A stretch of 64,000 nt of DNA from Pseudomonas sp. PDM18 (GTDB lineage: Bacteria > Pseudomonadota > Gammaproteobacteria > Pseudomonadales > Pseudomonadaceae), in the NCBI RefSeq assembly GCF_014852585.1, contig NZ_JACVBX010000001.1:124001-188000 (forward strand), read 5' to 3'. The notes under the pieces are model-generated. The model had not been told where the DNA came from. It was given only the letters and a program-made list of their open reading frames with translations, and did not search any database. A program made the translations under genes and the position numbers. The first letter of the stretch is position 1. Each line of letters begins with the position of its first letter. Positions 35,937-45,376 of this stretch are shown here, in pieces.

Positions 35937-38807
35937 TCAGGCGATACGCCCGAGCAGTTCGCGAGCTTCCTGCTGCTGGTTGTCGTTACCCTCGGTGAGG
36001 ACTTCATCGAGGATGTCGCGGGCGCCTTCGGTATCGCCCATGTCGATGTAGGCACGCGCCAGGTCGAGCTTGGTGGCCGCTTCGTCGGCACCGGAGAGGA
36101 AGTCGAAATCGTCTTCATCGTCGGCACCTTCGCCCGGCAGACCCAAATCGCTGGCAGCGAAGCTTTCTTCTGCCAGCAACTCGACCGGAGCCTGCGGCTC
36201 GTCGTTCTGCGCGGAGAGACGGTCCAACTCGGCGCTGACTTCATCCAGCTGGGCGGAGAAGCTGTCGTCAGCCTTGGCCGGTGCAGGCTCGTCATCCGCC
36301 AGGGACAGGTCGAAATCGTCCGGCAGGTCGTCGGCTTGCGGCGCCTTGCTCTCGATATCCAGAGTGAACTCCTCGGGGCTCACACCGGACAGCGAAGCAG
36401 TGTCGTCATCCAGGCCGAGCAGGAAGTCGTCTTCCGCCGAAGTCAGGGTGGAGTGGGTGTCTTTCTCCAGATCCTTGTCCAGGTCCAGGGAGAAGTCGCT
36501 AAGGTCGTCGACCAGCGACGGGGCCTCGACCTTGGCAACCGGCTCTTCCGGCAGGTCCAGATCAAAGGCGAAATCATCCTCGGCCTTGGCGCTCGGCGCT
36601 GCGGCCGGCGAACCGCCCAGGCTCAGGTCGTCGTCCAGGCCGAAGCTGCCGAAGGACAGCTCGTCGTCCTGTTGCACGACGGGAGCGGCGGGCTTGTCGT
36701 CCCCCAGATCAAGGTCGTCCAGCGCCAGGTCGAAGGCGTCATCCAGATCATTGTGCGGCTGAGAGGCAGACTCGACGGCCGGCGGAGTCGGCTCCACCTC
36801 GAAGTCGTCCAGGCTGAACCCATCGAGGTCGTCGGCAGAAGCTGCGGCAGCAGCCAGGCCACCACCCACGGCAGCCAGAGTGACCATCCCCGGGTAGCGG
36901 GACTTCAGTTGCTCGACCTGCGGCTCGGCACCACCAATTTCGCGCAGCTCGTTTTCCTGACGGGCGAAACCTTCGCGATCACCGATCTCGGCATAGACCT
37001 CCATCAGCTTCAGGCGCAGGTCGGTGCGCTGCGGCTCGTCGTAGATGGCGCCCTGCAGCAATTCGGCGGCCTGGTTGAAACGACCATAGGCGATGTAGAT
37101 ATCCGCCTCGCCCAGCGCATCGCTGGTCTGCGCAGCCACACGCTCGGGAGCAGTCTGAGCCGGGGCAGCAACCTCGGCGGCTTGCGGCACGTCCAGGGTG
37201 TCCAGTTCGCTGCCGGCAAGGGCCAGGTCGTCGTCGAGATGCGGTTCGTCATCCCCGACGTAGGCAGCAAGGCTTTCCTGCTCCTTGGCGGCGCGACGGC
37301 GGGAAATGATCATCAGCAGCACCAGCAATGCCAGCAACGCGCTACCAGCAATCGCACCCAGCCAGATCGGATTGGCGAGAATCTCGTCGACGATGCTGGT
37401 TTCAGCCTGCTCGACCGGTGCGACAACGGGAGCCGGTTTTGGCTTCTGCGCTTCCGGCGCGGGGGCCGCTGCGACAGGAGCTGGTGCGGGAGCCGGGGCC
37501 GGCTGCGGTTGCGCCTCGGCGGCAGGAGCCGGAGGGGTGCCTGCAGCGCCCCCCGGAGTCGGTGCGGCCGGTTGCTCTGCGACCGCCGGAGCCGGTGCAG
37601 TGGCGGGCTGGGCAGCCGAATCGGCGCCCGGCACAGGAGCCGGAACAGCAGCGGCGCCGTTAGCAGCACCAGCCTTGTCGTTGCCCAGTTCGCTCTGCAG
37701 CTTGGCCAGTTGGGCATCCTTCAGCGCGATAAGCTTCTGCAGCTTATCCATCTGGCTCTGCAGGTCGGTCATGCGGCTGGTCAGCTCGTCGTTCTCGCGA
37801 CGGGTACTGTCCAGGCTTTCCTTGGTGACGGCCAGCTTGTCAGCGACGGCCTGGCCGTCCTTGCTGCCCTTGTCGCCCCCCTTGGCCTTGCCGTTCTCGC
37901 CGGAAAGCAGGCGCAGGCTGTCCTTGGCCTCGGCCTGGGCCGGGGCGTTGCCGGCGTTGGCGCGCGGTGTGGCATCCAGCTGACGGGCGCCGCCAGTGGG
38001 CAGGTTTCGGCCTTCACGCCAGGCGGTGTACTGCTGGTTGACCTCGGTAACGGCTGCCGGCTGGGTGCGAGCCTTGATCTGCTCGGCATCGGGCAGGCGC
38101 AGCACTTGGCCGCTCTTCAGCCGGTTGATATTGCCGCCGAGGAAGGCATCGGGGTTGAGGTCCTGGATCGCCAGCATGGTCTGCTGGACGGAAACGCTGC
38201 CATCCGGGCGCGCACGGGCGGCGATTTCCCAGAGGGTGTCATTCTTGCCGGTGCGGTACTCGTTGCCTTCCAGGCGCCGAGCCGGGGCGGCAGGAGTGGC
38301 GCTTGGCGCGGGGGTTGCGCGCGGCGCGGCAGTGGCGGACGGGCGCACCACCGGAGCGGGAACGGCCATCGGCGCACGCGGCACGGCGGCAGCGGTCTGC
38401 GGCGAATACAGCGGCGGGTCCAGCAGCACGGTGTACTCGCGCAGCAGCCGGCCATTGGGCCAGAGCACTTCCACGAGGAAGTTCAGGTAGGGTTCCTGCA
38501 CTGGCCGGTCGGAGGTCACGCGAATGACGCTCTTGCCGTTCGGCTTGACGATGGGCGTGAATTTCAGCCCGGTCAGGAAGTACTGGCGGTCGACGCCGGC
38601 CTTGTTGAAGTCTTCTGGCGAAGCCAGCTTCGGGATTACCTCGGCCGCGGACAGGTCACGAACTTCGACCAGCTCGATTTCGGCATCCAGCGGCTGGTTC
38701 AGCGCCGAACGCAGGTGGATATCCCCCAACCCCAGCGCATGCGCCATGCCCGAGGTCAGTGCCGAAGCAGCTGCGATTGCCTGCACCAGTTTGCGAAGCC
38801 GGACCAT
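35937..38807 (-). CDS. fimV: FimV/HubP polar landmark protein
   Basis: The 956-residue product has the full FimV layout. It has a signal peptide (MVRLRKLVQAIAAASALTSGMAHALG), the conserved periplasmic domain (residues about 25-140), a LysM peptidoglycan-binding motif (about 180-235), a coiled coil (about 335-385), a Pro/Ala linker, one membrane helix (WLGAIAGSALLALLVLLMII) and a long acidic cytoplasmic part with TPR-type helices. The C-terminal FimV domain ends LARAYIDMGDTEGARDILDEVL. FimV organises cell-pole functions, including type IV pili assembly and cAMP signalling through PilY/CyaB partners. It is next to the Asd-like gene, with truA and trpF downstream. Confidence 0.95.
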   Translation of the reverse strand: MVRLRKLVQAIAAASALTSGMAHALGLGDIHLRSALNQPLDAEIELVEVRDLSAAEVIPKLASPEDFNKAGVDRQYFLTGLKFTPIVKPNGKSVIRVTSDRPVQEPYLNFLVEVLWPNGRLLREYTVLLDPPLYSPQTAAAVPRAPMAVPAPVVRPSATAAPRATPAPSATPAAPARRLEGNEYRTGKNDTLWEIAARARPDGSVSVQQTMLAIQDLNPDAFLGGNINRLKSGQVLRLPDAEQIKARTQPAAVTEVNQQYTAWREGRNLPTGGARQLDATPRANAGNAPAQAEAKDSLRLLSGENGKAKGGDKGSKDGQAVADKLAVTKESLDSTRRENDELTSRMTDLQSQMDKLQKLIALKDAQLAKLQSELGNDKAGAANGAAAVPAPVPGADSAAQPATAPAPAVAEQPAAPTPGGAAGTPPAPAAEAQPQPAPAPAPAPVAAAPAPEAQKPKPAPVVAPVEQAETSIVDEILANPIWLGAIAGSALLALLVLLMIISRRRAAKEQESLAAYVGDDEPHLDDDLALAGSELDTLDVPQAAEVAAPAQTAPERVAAQTSDALGEADIYIAYGRFNQAAELLQGAIYDEPQRTDLRLKLMEVYAEIGDREGFARQENELREIGGAEPQVEQLKSRYPGMVTLAAVGGGLAAAAASADDLDGFSLDDFEVEPTPPAVESASQPHNDLDDAFDLALDDLDLGDDKPAAPVVQQDDELSFGSFGLDDDLSLGGSPAAAPSAKAEDDFAFDLDLPEEPVAKVEAPSLVDDLSDFSLDLDKDLEKDTHSTLTSAEDDFLLGLDDDTASLSGVSPEEFTLDIESKAPQADDLPDDFDLSLADDEPAPAKADDSFSAQLDEVSAELDRLSAQNDEPQAPVELLAEESFAASDLGLPGEGADDEDDFDFLSGADEAATKLDLARAYIDMGDTEGARDILDEVLTEGNDNQQQEARELLGRIA

Positions 38808-38975
38808 ATATTAATCCCTTGTTTTAATAGCTTTTTTCTGGATTAGAACAACGTCTAACGGGCGCCGCTGCCCACTACACCTTCCGTTTTTACGGCGGTG
38901 TTCTCCCCTGTCAGCGACGTTCCCGGCCAGTATTGCCAAGCTAGAATACTTCTTCAAATATTCGGTAAGTATCTT

Positions 38976-39986
38976 TTACAGATAGTGTTTTATCAACAAT
39001 TCGCCCAAGTTCACAGCATTTAGGGCTGCGCCTTTTCTCACATTATCTGACGCAATCCACAAATTCAGTTCGCATGAATCTGCCAGACCGGTCCGTAGGC
39101 GACCGACGTAAACACTATCCTGTCCCTGTGCATCACCGATGACAGTCGGGTAATCGTCTTGCACCAGCTCGATACCTTCGGCCGCGTCCAGGGCACCGCT
39201 GACAGCCGCCAGGGAAACCGGCGCTGCCGCCTTGATGGAAAGCATCAGGGTATCGCCAAAGAATACCGGCGCCAGGCTGCAGGTCACGCTCAGACCATTC
39301 TTCAGCTCGGGGAACAGCACGGCGAGCTCTTCCCCGATGCGGCGCTCCACCACGGAATAGCCCTGCTCGTCGACGCCGCCCAACTGCGCCAGCATGTTGA
39401 AGGCGAACTGGCGATCCACCAGCCGCGGCTCCAGCGGACGGGCATTGAGCAGCTCGGCGGTCTGCCGCGCCAACTCCTGCACACCCTCGCGCCCTAGCGC
39501 GGAAGCGGACAGGCAGGCGCTCACAGTGACCTGGCGAAGCTCCAGCACGCCGCGCAGCACGGCAAGCACTTCGGCAACCTCGGCGGCCGGCGCTGCCGGG
39601 GCAGCAATCAAGGCGGGAAGCTGCAGGGTTTCGACGGCCTCGCCATTCACGCTGGCCTGGGCCAGCAGCGCGGCGGCATTGCTCAGCGACGCCCCACTGA
39701 GATCGATCACGCTGCAACCGGCCGCACGGGCGCGGGCGGCGCAGTCGGCAGCAGCTTCGGCGCCCACGGAGAGGAAGGCCAGGCGCACCTTGGCGAAGTC
39801 GAAATCATCGAGCTTGCCGACCCGGATGTTGCGCCCGCGGAAAGCGATCGACTTGCCGGCGGATTCGCCGCTGGCCAGCAGGTATAGGTTGGCGACAGGG
39901 AAGTCGCGCTCTTCCAGCAGTTCGACCAAAGCCTCGCCAACGAGTCCAGTGGCGCCTACTACGGCGATGTCGAGTGTTTCAGGCAT
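38976..39986 (-). CDS. Aspartate-semialdehyde dehydrogenase-like protein (Usg-type), catalytic Cys missing
   Basis: ATG at 39986 starts MPETLDIAVVGATGLVGEALVELL, an Asd-type NAD(P)-binding domain; a GTG four codons upstream is possible. The 336-residue length and overall pattern match the Usg/PA3116 branch of Asd. At residues 127-133, where active Asd enzymes have NPNCS with the nucleophilic Cys, this protein reads IAAPAAP. It therefore should not form the thioacyl intermediate. A regulatory or structural role is more likely than catalysis. It lies directly upstream of fimV and downstream of the short FimV paralogue. Confidence 0.9.
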   Translation of the reverse strand: MPETLDIAVVGATGLVGEALVELLEERDFPVANLYLLASGESAGKSIAFRGRNIRVGKLDDFDFAKVRLAFLSVGAEAAADCAARARAAGCSVIDLSGASLSNAAALLAQASVNGEAVETLQLPALIAAPAAPAAEVAEVLAVLRGVLELRQVTVSACLSASALGREGVQELARQTAELLNARPLEPRLVDRQFAFNMLAQLGGVDEQGYSVVERRIGEELAVLFPELKNGLSVTCSLAPVFFGDTLMLSIKAAAPVSLAAVSGALDAAEGIELVQDDYPTVIGDAQGQDSVYVGRLRTGLADSCELNLWIASDNVRKGAALNAVNLGELLIKHYL

Positions 39987-40081
39987 CCGGGGTCTCACAA
40001 TCGGTGGGTAAAGTAGCGCAGCACTTTACTGCCCCCACCAGCGGCGAAGCAATCGAGGGCCCCGCCGCCTATCGCCGCAGC

Positions 40082-41281
40082 TCAGGGGCGCGGCGCACCC
40101 TCCGCCGCCTGGGCGGTCAGCGGCGCGCCGGCCTGGGCAACCGCACCGGCTGCAGCCTGGGGATTGCCGGCTTGCGGAGCCGCCTGGGTCCTGGCGCGGT
40201 CCTGCTCGGCCAGACGCGCGATGAGACCGGCGATCTGCGAATCCTTCAGCTCGATCAGCTTGTTCAGTTTCTGGGTCTGGCTTTCCAGGTCGGATATCCG
40301 GCTGCGCAATTCATCGCCCTCGCGATGCGCGCTGTCCAGGCCCTCCTGAGCCACCGCCAGTTGCTCGGCCTCGACCTTGCCCTTGTCCTTGCCCGGCTGA
40401 CCGGAGATCAGGCGCAGGTTGTCGCTCTCTTCGGCCTTTGCCGGCGCGCTGCCCGCTTCGGCCTTGTGGGTCGCGTCCAACTGGCGACCCTGCTGGGCCA
40501 GTTGCGGATTGCGCTTGGCTTTCCACTCGGAATTCTGGGTTTCTACGTGAGCCACGGCCTGGGCGTGGCTCTGCTCGCGAATCTGCTGTTCGCTGGGCAG
40601 GCGCAGGACCTGGCCGGCTTTCAGGCGATTGACGTTGCCGTCGACGAAGGCATCGGGGTTCATGCGCTGGATCGCCACCATGGTCTGCATGACCGAGACG
40701 CTGCTGGAAGGCCGATTGCGCGACGCGATGTCCCACAGCGCGTCGTTGCGCTGGATGCGATAGCTGTCAGCCGGCGAATTGGCAACCGATGGCGCTACCG
40801 ACGGCGCCAGCGGTTGCACTTGCGGCGCGCGGACCGCAGCCACCGGCGCGATGGCCGGCGGCGTGACCGGGCTGGCCAGGTAGGTCGGCGGGTCCAGCAG
40901 CAAGGTGAATTCGCGCACCAGGCGACCCTGCGGCCAGACCACCTGGAGGACGAAGTTCACGTAGGGCTCGCGAATCGGCTTGGACGAGCTGACGTGAATG
41001 ACGCCACGGCCGTTCTTGCCGACGTCGGGCGTGAATTTCAGCCCGCTGGCGACCACATTGCGGTCCACACCCAGACGCTCGAAGTCATCTGCCGAGGCAA
41101 GACTCACCGCGACTTCTTCAGAACTCAGGTCAGCCACGCCGCGCAGGTCGATATTGGCCGAGAGGGTCTGCCCCAGCGCTGCCCGCGAGGAGATGTCGCC
41201 CAGCTCCAGGGCGCCTGCCATGCCCGGCATGAACGCCGCGGCGACTGCCGTCGCCAACCACAATTTGTGTAACCGAGCCAT
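40082..41281 (-). CDS. Short FimV paralogue with LysM, no membrane helix
   Basis: The 399-residue product shares with FimV the signal peptide (MARLHKLWLATAVAAAFMPGMAGALE), the N-terminal periplasmic domain (DISSRAALGQTLSANIDLRGVADLSSEEV; LKFTPDVGKNGRGVIHV; REFTLLLDPPTY), the LysM motif (YRIQRNDALWDIASRN...VNRLKAGQVLRLP) and a coiled coil (EELRSRISDLESQTQKLNKLIELKDSQ-like). It then stops after an Ala/Gln-rich tail, with no transmembrane helix, TPR or FimV C-terminal domain. It should be wholly periplasmic. It lies between the Asd-like gene and asd. It could be a modulator of FimV or of the cell wall at the pole. Confidence 0.88.
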   Translation of the reverse strand: MARLHKLWLATAVAAAFMPGMAGALELGDISSRAALGQTLSANIDLRGVADLSSEEVAVSLASADDFERLGVDRNVVASGLKFTPDVGKNGRGVIHVSSSKPIREPYVNFVLQVVWPQGRLVREFTLLLDPPTYLASPVTPPAIAPVAAVRAPQVQPLAPSVAPSVANSPADSYRIQRNDALWDIASRNRPSSSVSVMQTMVAIQRMNPDAFVDGNVNRLKAGQVLRLPSEQQIREQSHAQAVAHVETQNSEWKAKRNPQLAQQGRQLDATHKAEAGSAPAKAEESDNLRLISGQPGKDKGKVEAEQLAVAQEGLDSAHREGDELRSRISDLESQTQKLNKLIELKDSQIAGLIARLAEQDRARTQAAPQAGNPQAAAGAVAQAGAPLTAQAAEGAPRP

Positions 41282-41492
41282 TGTCTCCCCCGCTGCTTGC
41301 TTGCCGTCGGCCGGCGCGAAAAGGCGCGCCGAAACCTGTCCCCATGGACGGGCTGCGAGGATAGCGACTGGTTCCCGGTGGCATTTGCGGGTGCGTCACA
41401 GAAACTGGCGCCAAAGAGCCGGCAGTCAAACGGACTGGCGTTTTTGTGCGGCGGTTCACCTACACGCTGGGAACTTCTCGTGCGCCACAAAG

Positions 41493-41520
41493 CACGACGC
41501 CGGCTCAGGCCGGCGTCGTG
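41493..41520 (-). terminator. Hairpin downstream of asd
   Basis: cacgacgccgg/ccggcgtcgtg forms an 11-bp perfect stem with a 6-base loop, 22 bases beyond the asd stop. Only CTTTGT follows on the minus strand, so it is a moderate terminator. Confidence 0.6.
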
Positions 41521-41541
41521 GGATTCACACTCAGGAGCGAA

Positions 41542-42654
41542 TCAACGCTCGAGCAGGATACGCAGCATGCGGCGCAGCGGTTCGGCGGCGCCCCACAGCA
41601 GCTGGTCGCCCACGGTGAAGGCGCCCAGGAACTGAGTGCCCATGTTGAGCTTGCGCAGACGGCCGACCGGAACGCTCAGGGTGCCGGTGACGGCCGCCGG
41701 AGTCAGTTCGCGCATGCTGATCTCGCGCTGGTTGGGGATCAGCTTGACCCAGGGATTGTGCTGGCTGATCAGGCCTTCGATGTCCGCGATGGGTACATCC
41801 TTGTTCAGCTTGATGGTCAGCGCCTGGCTGTGGCAGCGCATGGCGCCAATGCGCACGCAGATGCCATCCACCGGGATCGGGTTCTTGAAGCGGCCGAGGA
41901 TCTTGTTGGTCTCTGCCTGGCCTTTCCACTCTTCGCGGCTCTGGCCGTTGGGCAGTTCCTTGTCGATCCACGGGATCAGGCTGCCGGCCAGCGGCGCACC
42001 GAAGTTCTCGGTGGGCATGGCGTCGCTGCGGATGGCTTCGGCGACCTTGCGGTCGATGTCGAGGATGGCGCTGGACGGGTTGGCCAGGTCATCGGCGACG
42101 GAAGCGTTGATGGCGCCCATCTGCTTGATCAGCTCGCGCATGTTCTGCGCACCGGCGCCCGAGGCCGCCTGATAGGTCATCGCGCTCATCCACTCGACCA
42201 GGCCGGCTTCGAACAGGCCGCCCAGGGCCATCAGCATCAGGCTGACGGTGCAGTTGCCGCCGATGTAGTTCTTGGTGCCGGCGTCCAGCGAGTTGTCGAT
42301 GACCTTGCGGTTCACCGGGTCGAGGACGATCACCGCGTCATCCTGCATGCGCAGGCTGGAGGCGGCATCGATCCAGTAGCCCTGCCAGCCGGCTTCGCGC
42401 AGCTTGGGGAAGACTTCGCTGGTGTAGTCGCCGCCCTGGCAGGTCAGGATGACGTCGAGGGTTTTCAGTTCCTCGATGCTGTAGGCGTCTTTGAGGGGGG
42501 CAATGTCCTTGCCAATGGACGGACCTTCGCCACCCACGTTGGAAGTGGTGAAGAACACCGGCTCGATCAGGTCGAAGTCCCGCTCTTCCAGCATCCGCTG
42601 CATGAGCACCGAACCCACCATGCCACGCCAACCGATCAGACCTACACGCTTCAT
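41542..42654 (-). CDS. asd: Aspartate-semialdehyde dehydrogenase
   Basis: The 370-residue product is a complete Asd. It starts [21 protein letters not shown] and has the catalytic Cys135 in [15 protein letters not shown] and the substrate-binding [12 protein letters not shown]. It reduces aspartyl phosphate to aspartate semialdehyde, giving the precursor of lysine, threonine, methionine and diaminopimelate. This is the catalytic copy, in contrast to the Cys-less paralogue at 38976-39986. It lies 81 bases after leuB. Confidence 0.97.
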   Translation of the reverse strand: MKRVGLIGWRGMVGSVLMQRMLEERDFDLIEPVFFTTSNVGGEGPSIGKDIAPLKDAYSIEELKTLDVILTCQGGDYTSEVFPKLREAGWQGYWIDAASSLRMQDDAVIVLDPVNRKVIDNSLDAGTKNYIGGNCTVSLMLMALGGLFEAGLVEWMSAMTYQAASGAGAQNMRELIKQMGAINASVADDLANPSSAILDIDRKVAEAIRSDAMPTENFGAPLAGSLIPWIDKELPNGQSREEWKGQAETNKILGRFKNPIPVDGICVRIGAMRCHSQALTIKLNKDVPIADIEGLISQHNPWVKLIPNQREISMRELTPAAVTGTLSVPVGRLRKLNMGTQFLGAFTVGDQLLWGAAEPLRRMLRILLER

Positions 42655-42735
42655 CGCTACTACACCTTCATATATTTAGAGGGCCGTCGCTCCCGCATTC
42701 CTGACAAGAGCGCGGGAACGAGCGAGCCGAACAGA

Positions 42736-43818
42736 TTACAGATTCCGCAGAGCCGCGACTACCGCATCGCCCATTTCGCGGGTACCGACCTTGGTGCAGC
42801 CTTCGGACCAGATGTCACCGGTACGCAGACCCTGGTCGAGCACCAGGCTCACGGCCTTCTCGATGGCGTCGGCAGCGGCACCTTCGTTGAAGGTGTAACG
42901 CAGCATCATCGAGACCGAGAGGATGGTCGCCAGCGGGTTGGCGATGCCCTTGCCGGCGATGTCCGGCGCGGAACCGTGGCAGGGCTCGTACATGCCCTTG
43001 TTGTTCGAATCCAGCGAGGCGGAAGGCAGCATGCCGATGGAGCCGGTGAGCATGGAAGCCTCATCCGACAGGATGTCGCCGAACATGTTGTCGGTCACCA
43101 TCACGTCGAACTGCTTGGGCGCGCGGACCAGTTGCATGGCAGCGTTGTCGACGTACATGTGCGACAGCTCGATGTCCGGGTAGTCCTTGGCGACTTCCTC
43201 GACCACTTCGCGCCACAGCTGGCTGGAAGCCAGGACGTTGGCCTTGTCCACCGAGCAGAGCTTCTTGTTGCGCACGCGGGCCATGTCGAAGCCGACACGG
43301 GCGATGCGGCGGATTTCGCTCTCGCTGTACGGGAGGGTGTCGTACGCCTGGCGCTCGCCGTTCTCCAGCACGCGCTGCTCGCGCGGTTGGCCGAAGTAGA
43401 TGCCACCGGTCAGCTCGCGGACGATGAGGATGTCCAGGCCGGCGACCACTTCGGGCTTCAGGCTGGAGGCATCGGCCAGTTGCGGGTAGAGGATGGCCGG
43501 GCGCAGGTTGCCGAACAGGCCCAGCTGCGAGCGGATCTTCAGCAGGCCACGCTCGGGACGGATGTCACGTTCGATCTTGTCCCACTTCGGGCCACCCACG
43601 GCGCCCAGCAGCACGGCGTCGGAAGCGCGCGCGCGCTCCAGGGTCTCGTCGGCCAGCGGTACACCGTGCTTGTCGATGGCGGCGCCGCCGATCACGTCCT
43701 CGGTCAGCTCGAAGCCCAGGGAGAACTTGTCGTTGGCCAGCTCCAGCACCTTGACCGCTTCGGCCATGATTTCCGGGCCGATACCGTCGCCGGGGAGAAC
43801 CAGAATCTGTTTGCTCAT
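42736..43818 (-). CDS. leuB: 3-isopropylmalate dehydrogenase
   Basis: The ORF extends upstream, but ATG at 43818 gives the typical start [25 protein letters not shown]. The 360-residue enzyme shows the metal and substrate motifs of the family, including [26 protein letters not shown] and [25 protein letters not shown]. It oxidises and decarboxylates 3-isopropylmalate in leucine synthesis. Between it and the upstream methyltransferase lie a hairpin (43880-43905) and a 14-bp direct repeat (43842-43872). Confidence 0.97.
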   Translation of the reverse strand: MSKQILVLPGDGIGPEIMAEAVKVLELANDKFSLGFELTEDVIGGAAIDKHGVPLADETLERARASDAVLLGAVGGPKWDKIERDIRPERGLLKIRSQLGLFGNLRPAILYPQLADASSLKPEVVAGLDILIVRELTGGIYFGQPREQRVLENGERQAYDTLPYSESEIRRIARVGFDMARVRNKKLCSVDKANVLASSQLWREVVEEVAKDYPDIELSHMYVDNAAMQLVRAPKQFDVMVTDNMFGDILSDEASMLTGSIGMLPSASLDSNNKGMYEPCHGSAPDIAGKGIANPLATILSVSMMLRYTFNEGAAADAIEKAVSLVLDQGLRTGDIWSEGCTKVGTREMGDAVVAALRNL

Positions 43819-43841
43819 CTTTCTGCTCACTTTTTGAAAGT

Positions 43842-43872
43842 CGCTTGGCAAATAAAGCCGCTTGGCAAATAA
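43842..43872. repeat. 14-bp direct repeat upstream of leuB
   Basis: cgcttggcaaataa occurs exactly at 43842-43855 and 43859-43872, a period of 17 bases, just 24 bases upstream of the leuB start. It could be a protein-binding site or slippage product. Confidence 0.55.
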
Positions 43873-43879
43873 CGTAACG

Positions 43880-43905
43880 CCCCGGATGGCTCGCGCCATC
43901 CGGGG
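43880..43905 (-). terminator. Hairpin between methyltransferase and leuB
   Basis: ccccggatggc/gccatccgggg is an 11-bp perfect stem with loop tcgc. The minus-strand tail (CGTTACGTTATTT) is only partly T-rich, so it may attenuate rather than stop transcription into leuB. Confidence 0.6.
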
Positions 43906-43923
43906 GCGGTCAGAACCTTGAAT

Positions 43924-44688
43924 TCAGCGCTCCGCCCAGAGCACCAGCACATCAGTGCTGAAAGAACCCTCGGCGTCGATCTCGAAATACTCGCGCACCT
44001 CGTCGCCCATCGAAAGCTGCAGGGCACGAATGGCCTGGCGCATCACCTCAGGGGTGCGCATGCGCTCGACCCAGGAAGTGAACTCCAGGCGCAGACGCTG
44101 GCGCTTGGCGGCAGTCACCGCGAGGCCCGCTTCGCCGACCAGACGTGCCCACTCCGACGGGGAATAGTCACGCACATGGCTGGTGTCGCGCAGGACCTCG
44201 ACAGTCTGCAGATAGGTGTCCAGCAGAGGCAAGCCCGGTGCCGCGACATCGATGAAGCAGACCACGCCGCCCGGTTTGAGCACCCGGCGCACTTCGCGCA
44301 GCGCCTGGCCGACATCCCGCCAGTGGTGCGCGGAATAGCGGCTGAAGACGAAATCGAACTCGCCGTCCTCGAACGGCAGCTGCTCGGCGGCGCCACAGCG
44401 CGTGGCGATGTTGCCCAGCCCACGCTCGGCGGCGGCCGAGGCCACCACATCGAGCATCTGCTGGGACAGGTCGTAAGCCACCACTTCGCCAGCCAGCGGC
44501 GCTACGTTGAAGCTCACATGCCCTGCCCCGCTACCCAGGTCGAGCACGCGCGCACCGGTAGTCGTCGACAGTCGCTCGCGCAGCTGGGCGAACTCTTCGC
44601 CCTGGGCGTGTACGGCGCTGGTCAGGTAAGCGTTGGCCTGGGCGCCGAACTGGCGCTGGACCACTTGCTCGTGACGACTCTCGGTCAT
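43924..44688 (-). CDS. Class I SAM-dependent methyltransferase
   Basis: The 254-residue product has the UbiE/Methyltransf_11-type core: VLDLGSGAGHVSFNVAP binds SAM, followed by VAYDLSQQMLDVV, the acidic CGAAEQLPFEDGEFDFVFSRYSAHHW, and VRRVLKPGGVVCFIDVAAPG. Its substrate is unknown. It lies between leuD and leuB, and homologues hold the same place in P. aeruginosa (near PA3119), so its location is conserved even though no methylation is known in leucine synthesis. Confidence 0.88.
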   Translation of the reverse strand: MTESRHEQVVQRQFGAQANAYLTSAVHAQGEEFAQLRERLSTTTGARVLDLGSGAGHVSFNVAPLAGEVVAYDLSQQMLDVVASAAAERGLGNIATRCGAAEQLPFEDGEFDFVFSRYSAHHWRDVGQALREVRRVLKPGGVVCFIDVAAPGLPLLDTYLQTVEVLRDTSHVRDYSPSEWARLVGEAGLAVTAAKRQRLRLEFTSWVERMRTPEVMRQAIRALQLSMGDEVREYFEIDAEGSFSTDVLVLWAER

Positions 44689-44720
44689 GGTGCTCTCCTT
44701 GAAGAGTGGTGCGACGCCGC

Positions 44721-45365
44721 TCAGGCGTCGCGGAACAACCAGGGCTGGTTCTGCTTGTAGCCGGTCTCGAAACTGCGGATGGCCTCGGCGTCCTGCAGGG
44801 TCAGGCCGATGTCGTCCAGGCCGTTGAGCAGGCAGTGCTTGCGGAACGCATCCACTTCGAAGCTGTACTGCTTGCCGTCCGGACGGGTCACGGTCTGCGC
44901 GGCGAGGTCAACGGTCAGCTGGTAACCCTCGGTGGCTTCGCACTGCTCGAACAGCTCGTCGACTTCCTCATCCTTCAGGATGATCGGCAGCAGGCCGTTC
45001 TTGAAGCTGTTGTTGAAGAAGATGTCGGCGAAGCTCGGTGCGATCACGGTGCGGAAGCCGTACTCGTCCAGCGCCCACGGCGCGTGCTCGCGGGAGGAGC
45101 CGCAACCGAAGTTTTCCCGGGCCAGCAGCACGCTGGCGCCCTGAAAACGCGGGAAGTTGAGGACGAAGTCCTTGTTCACCGGACGCTTGGAGTTGTCCTG
45201 GTTGGGCTGCCCCACATCGAGGTAGCGCCACTCATCGAACAGGTTCGGGCCGAAGCCAGTGCGCTTGATCGACTTGAGGAACTGCTTGGGGATGATCTGG
45301 TCGGTGTCGACGTTGGCGCGATCGAGCGGCGCAACGAGACCGGTGTGCTGGGTAAAGGCTTTCAT
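44721..45365 (-). CDS. leuD: 3-isopropylmalate dehydratase small subunit
   Basis: The 214-residue product starts [33 protein letters not shown] and contains [34 protein letters not shown], the conserved swivelling-domain signature. With LeuC it isomerises 2- to 3-isopropylmalate. It starts 11 bases after the leuC stop, so the two subunits are co-translated from one message. Confidence 0.97.
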   Translation of the reverse strand: MKAFTQHTGLVAPLDRANVDTDQIIPKQFLKSIKRTGFGPNLFDEWRYLDVGQPNQDNSKRPVNKDFVLNFPRFQGASVLLARENFGCGSSREHAPWALDEYGFRTVIAPSFADIFFNNSFKNGLLPIILKDEEVDELFEQCEATEGYQLTVDLAAQTVTRPDGKQYSFEVDAFRKHCLLNGLDDIGLTLQDAEAIRSFETGYKQNQPWLFRDA

Positions 45366-45376
45366 GTTCGGTCTCC

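Noticed and set aside
35838..38846. 1002-codon plus-strand frame opposite fimV
   Set aside because: Repetitive low-complexity translation; FimV on the minus strand has all expected domains.
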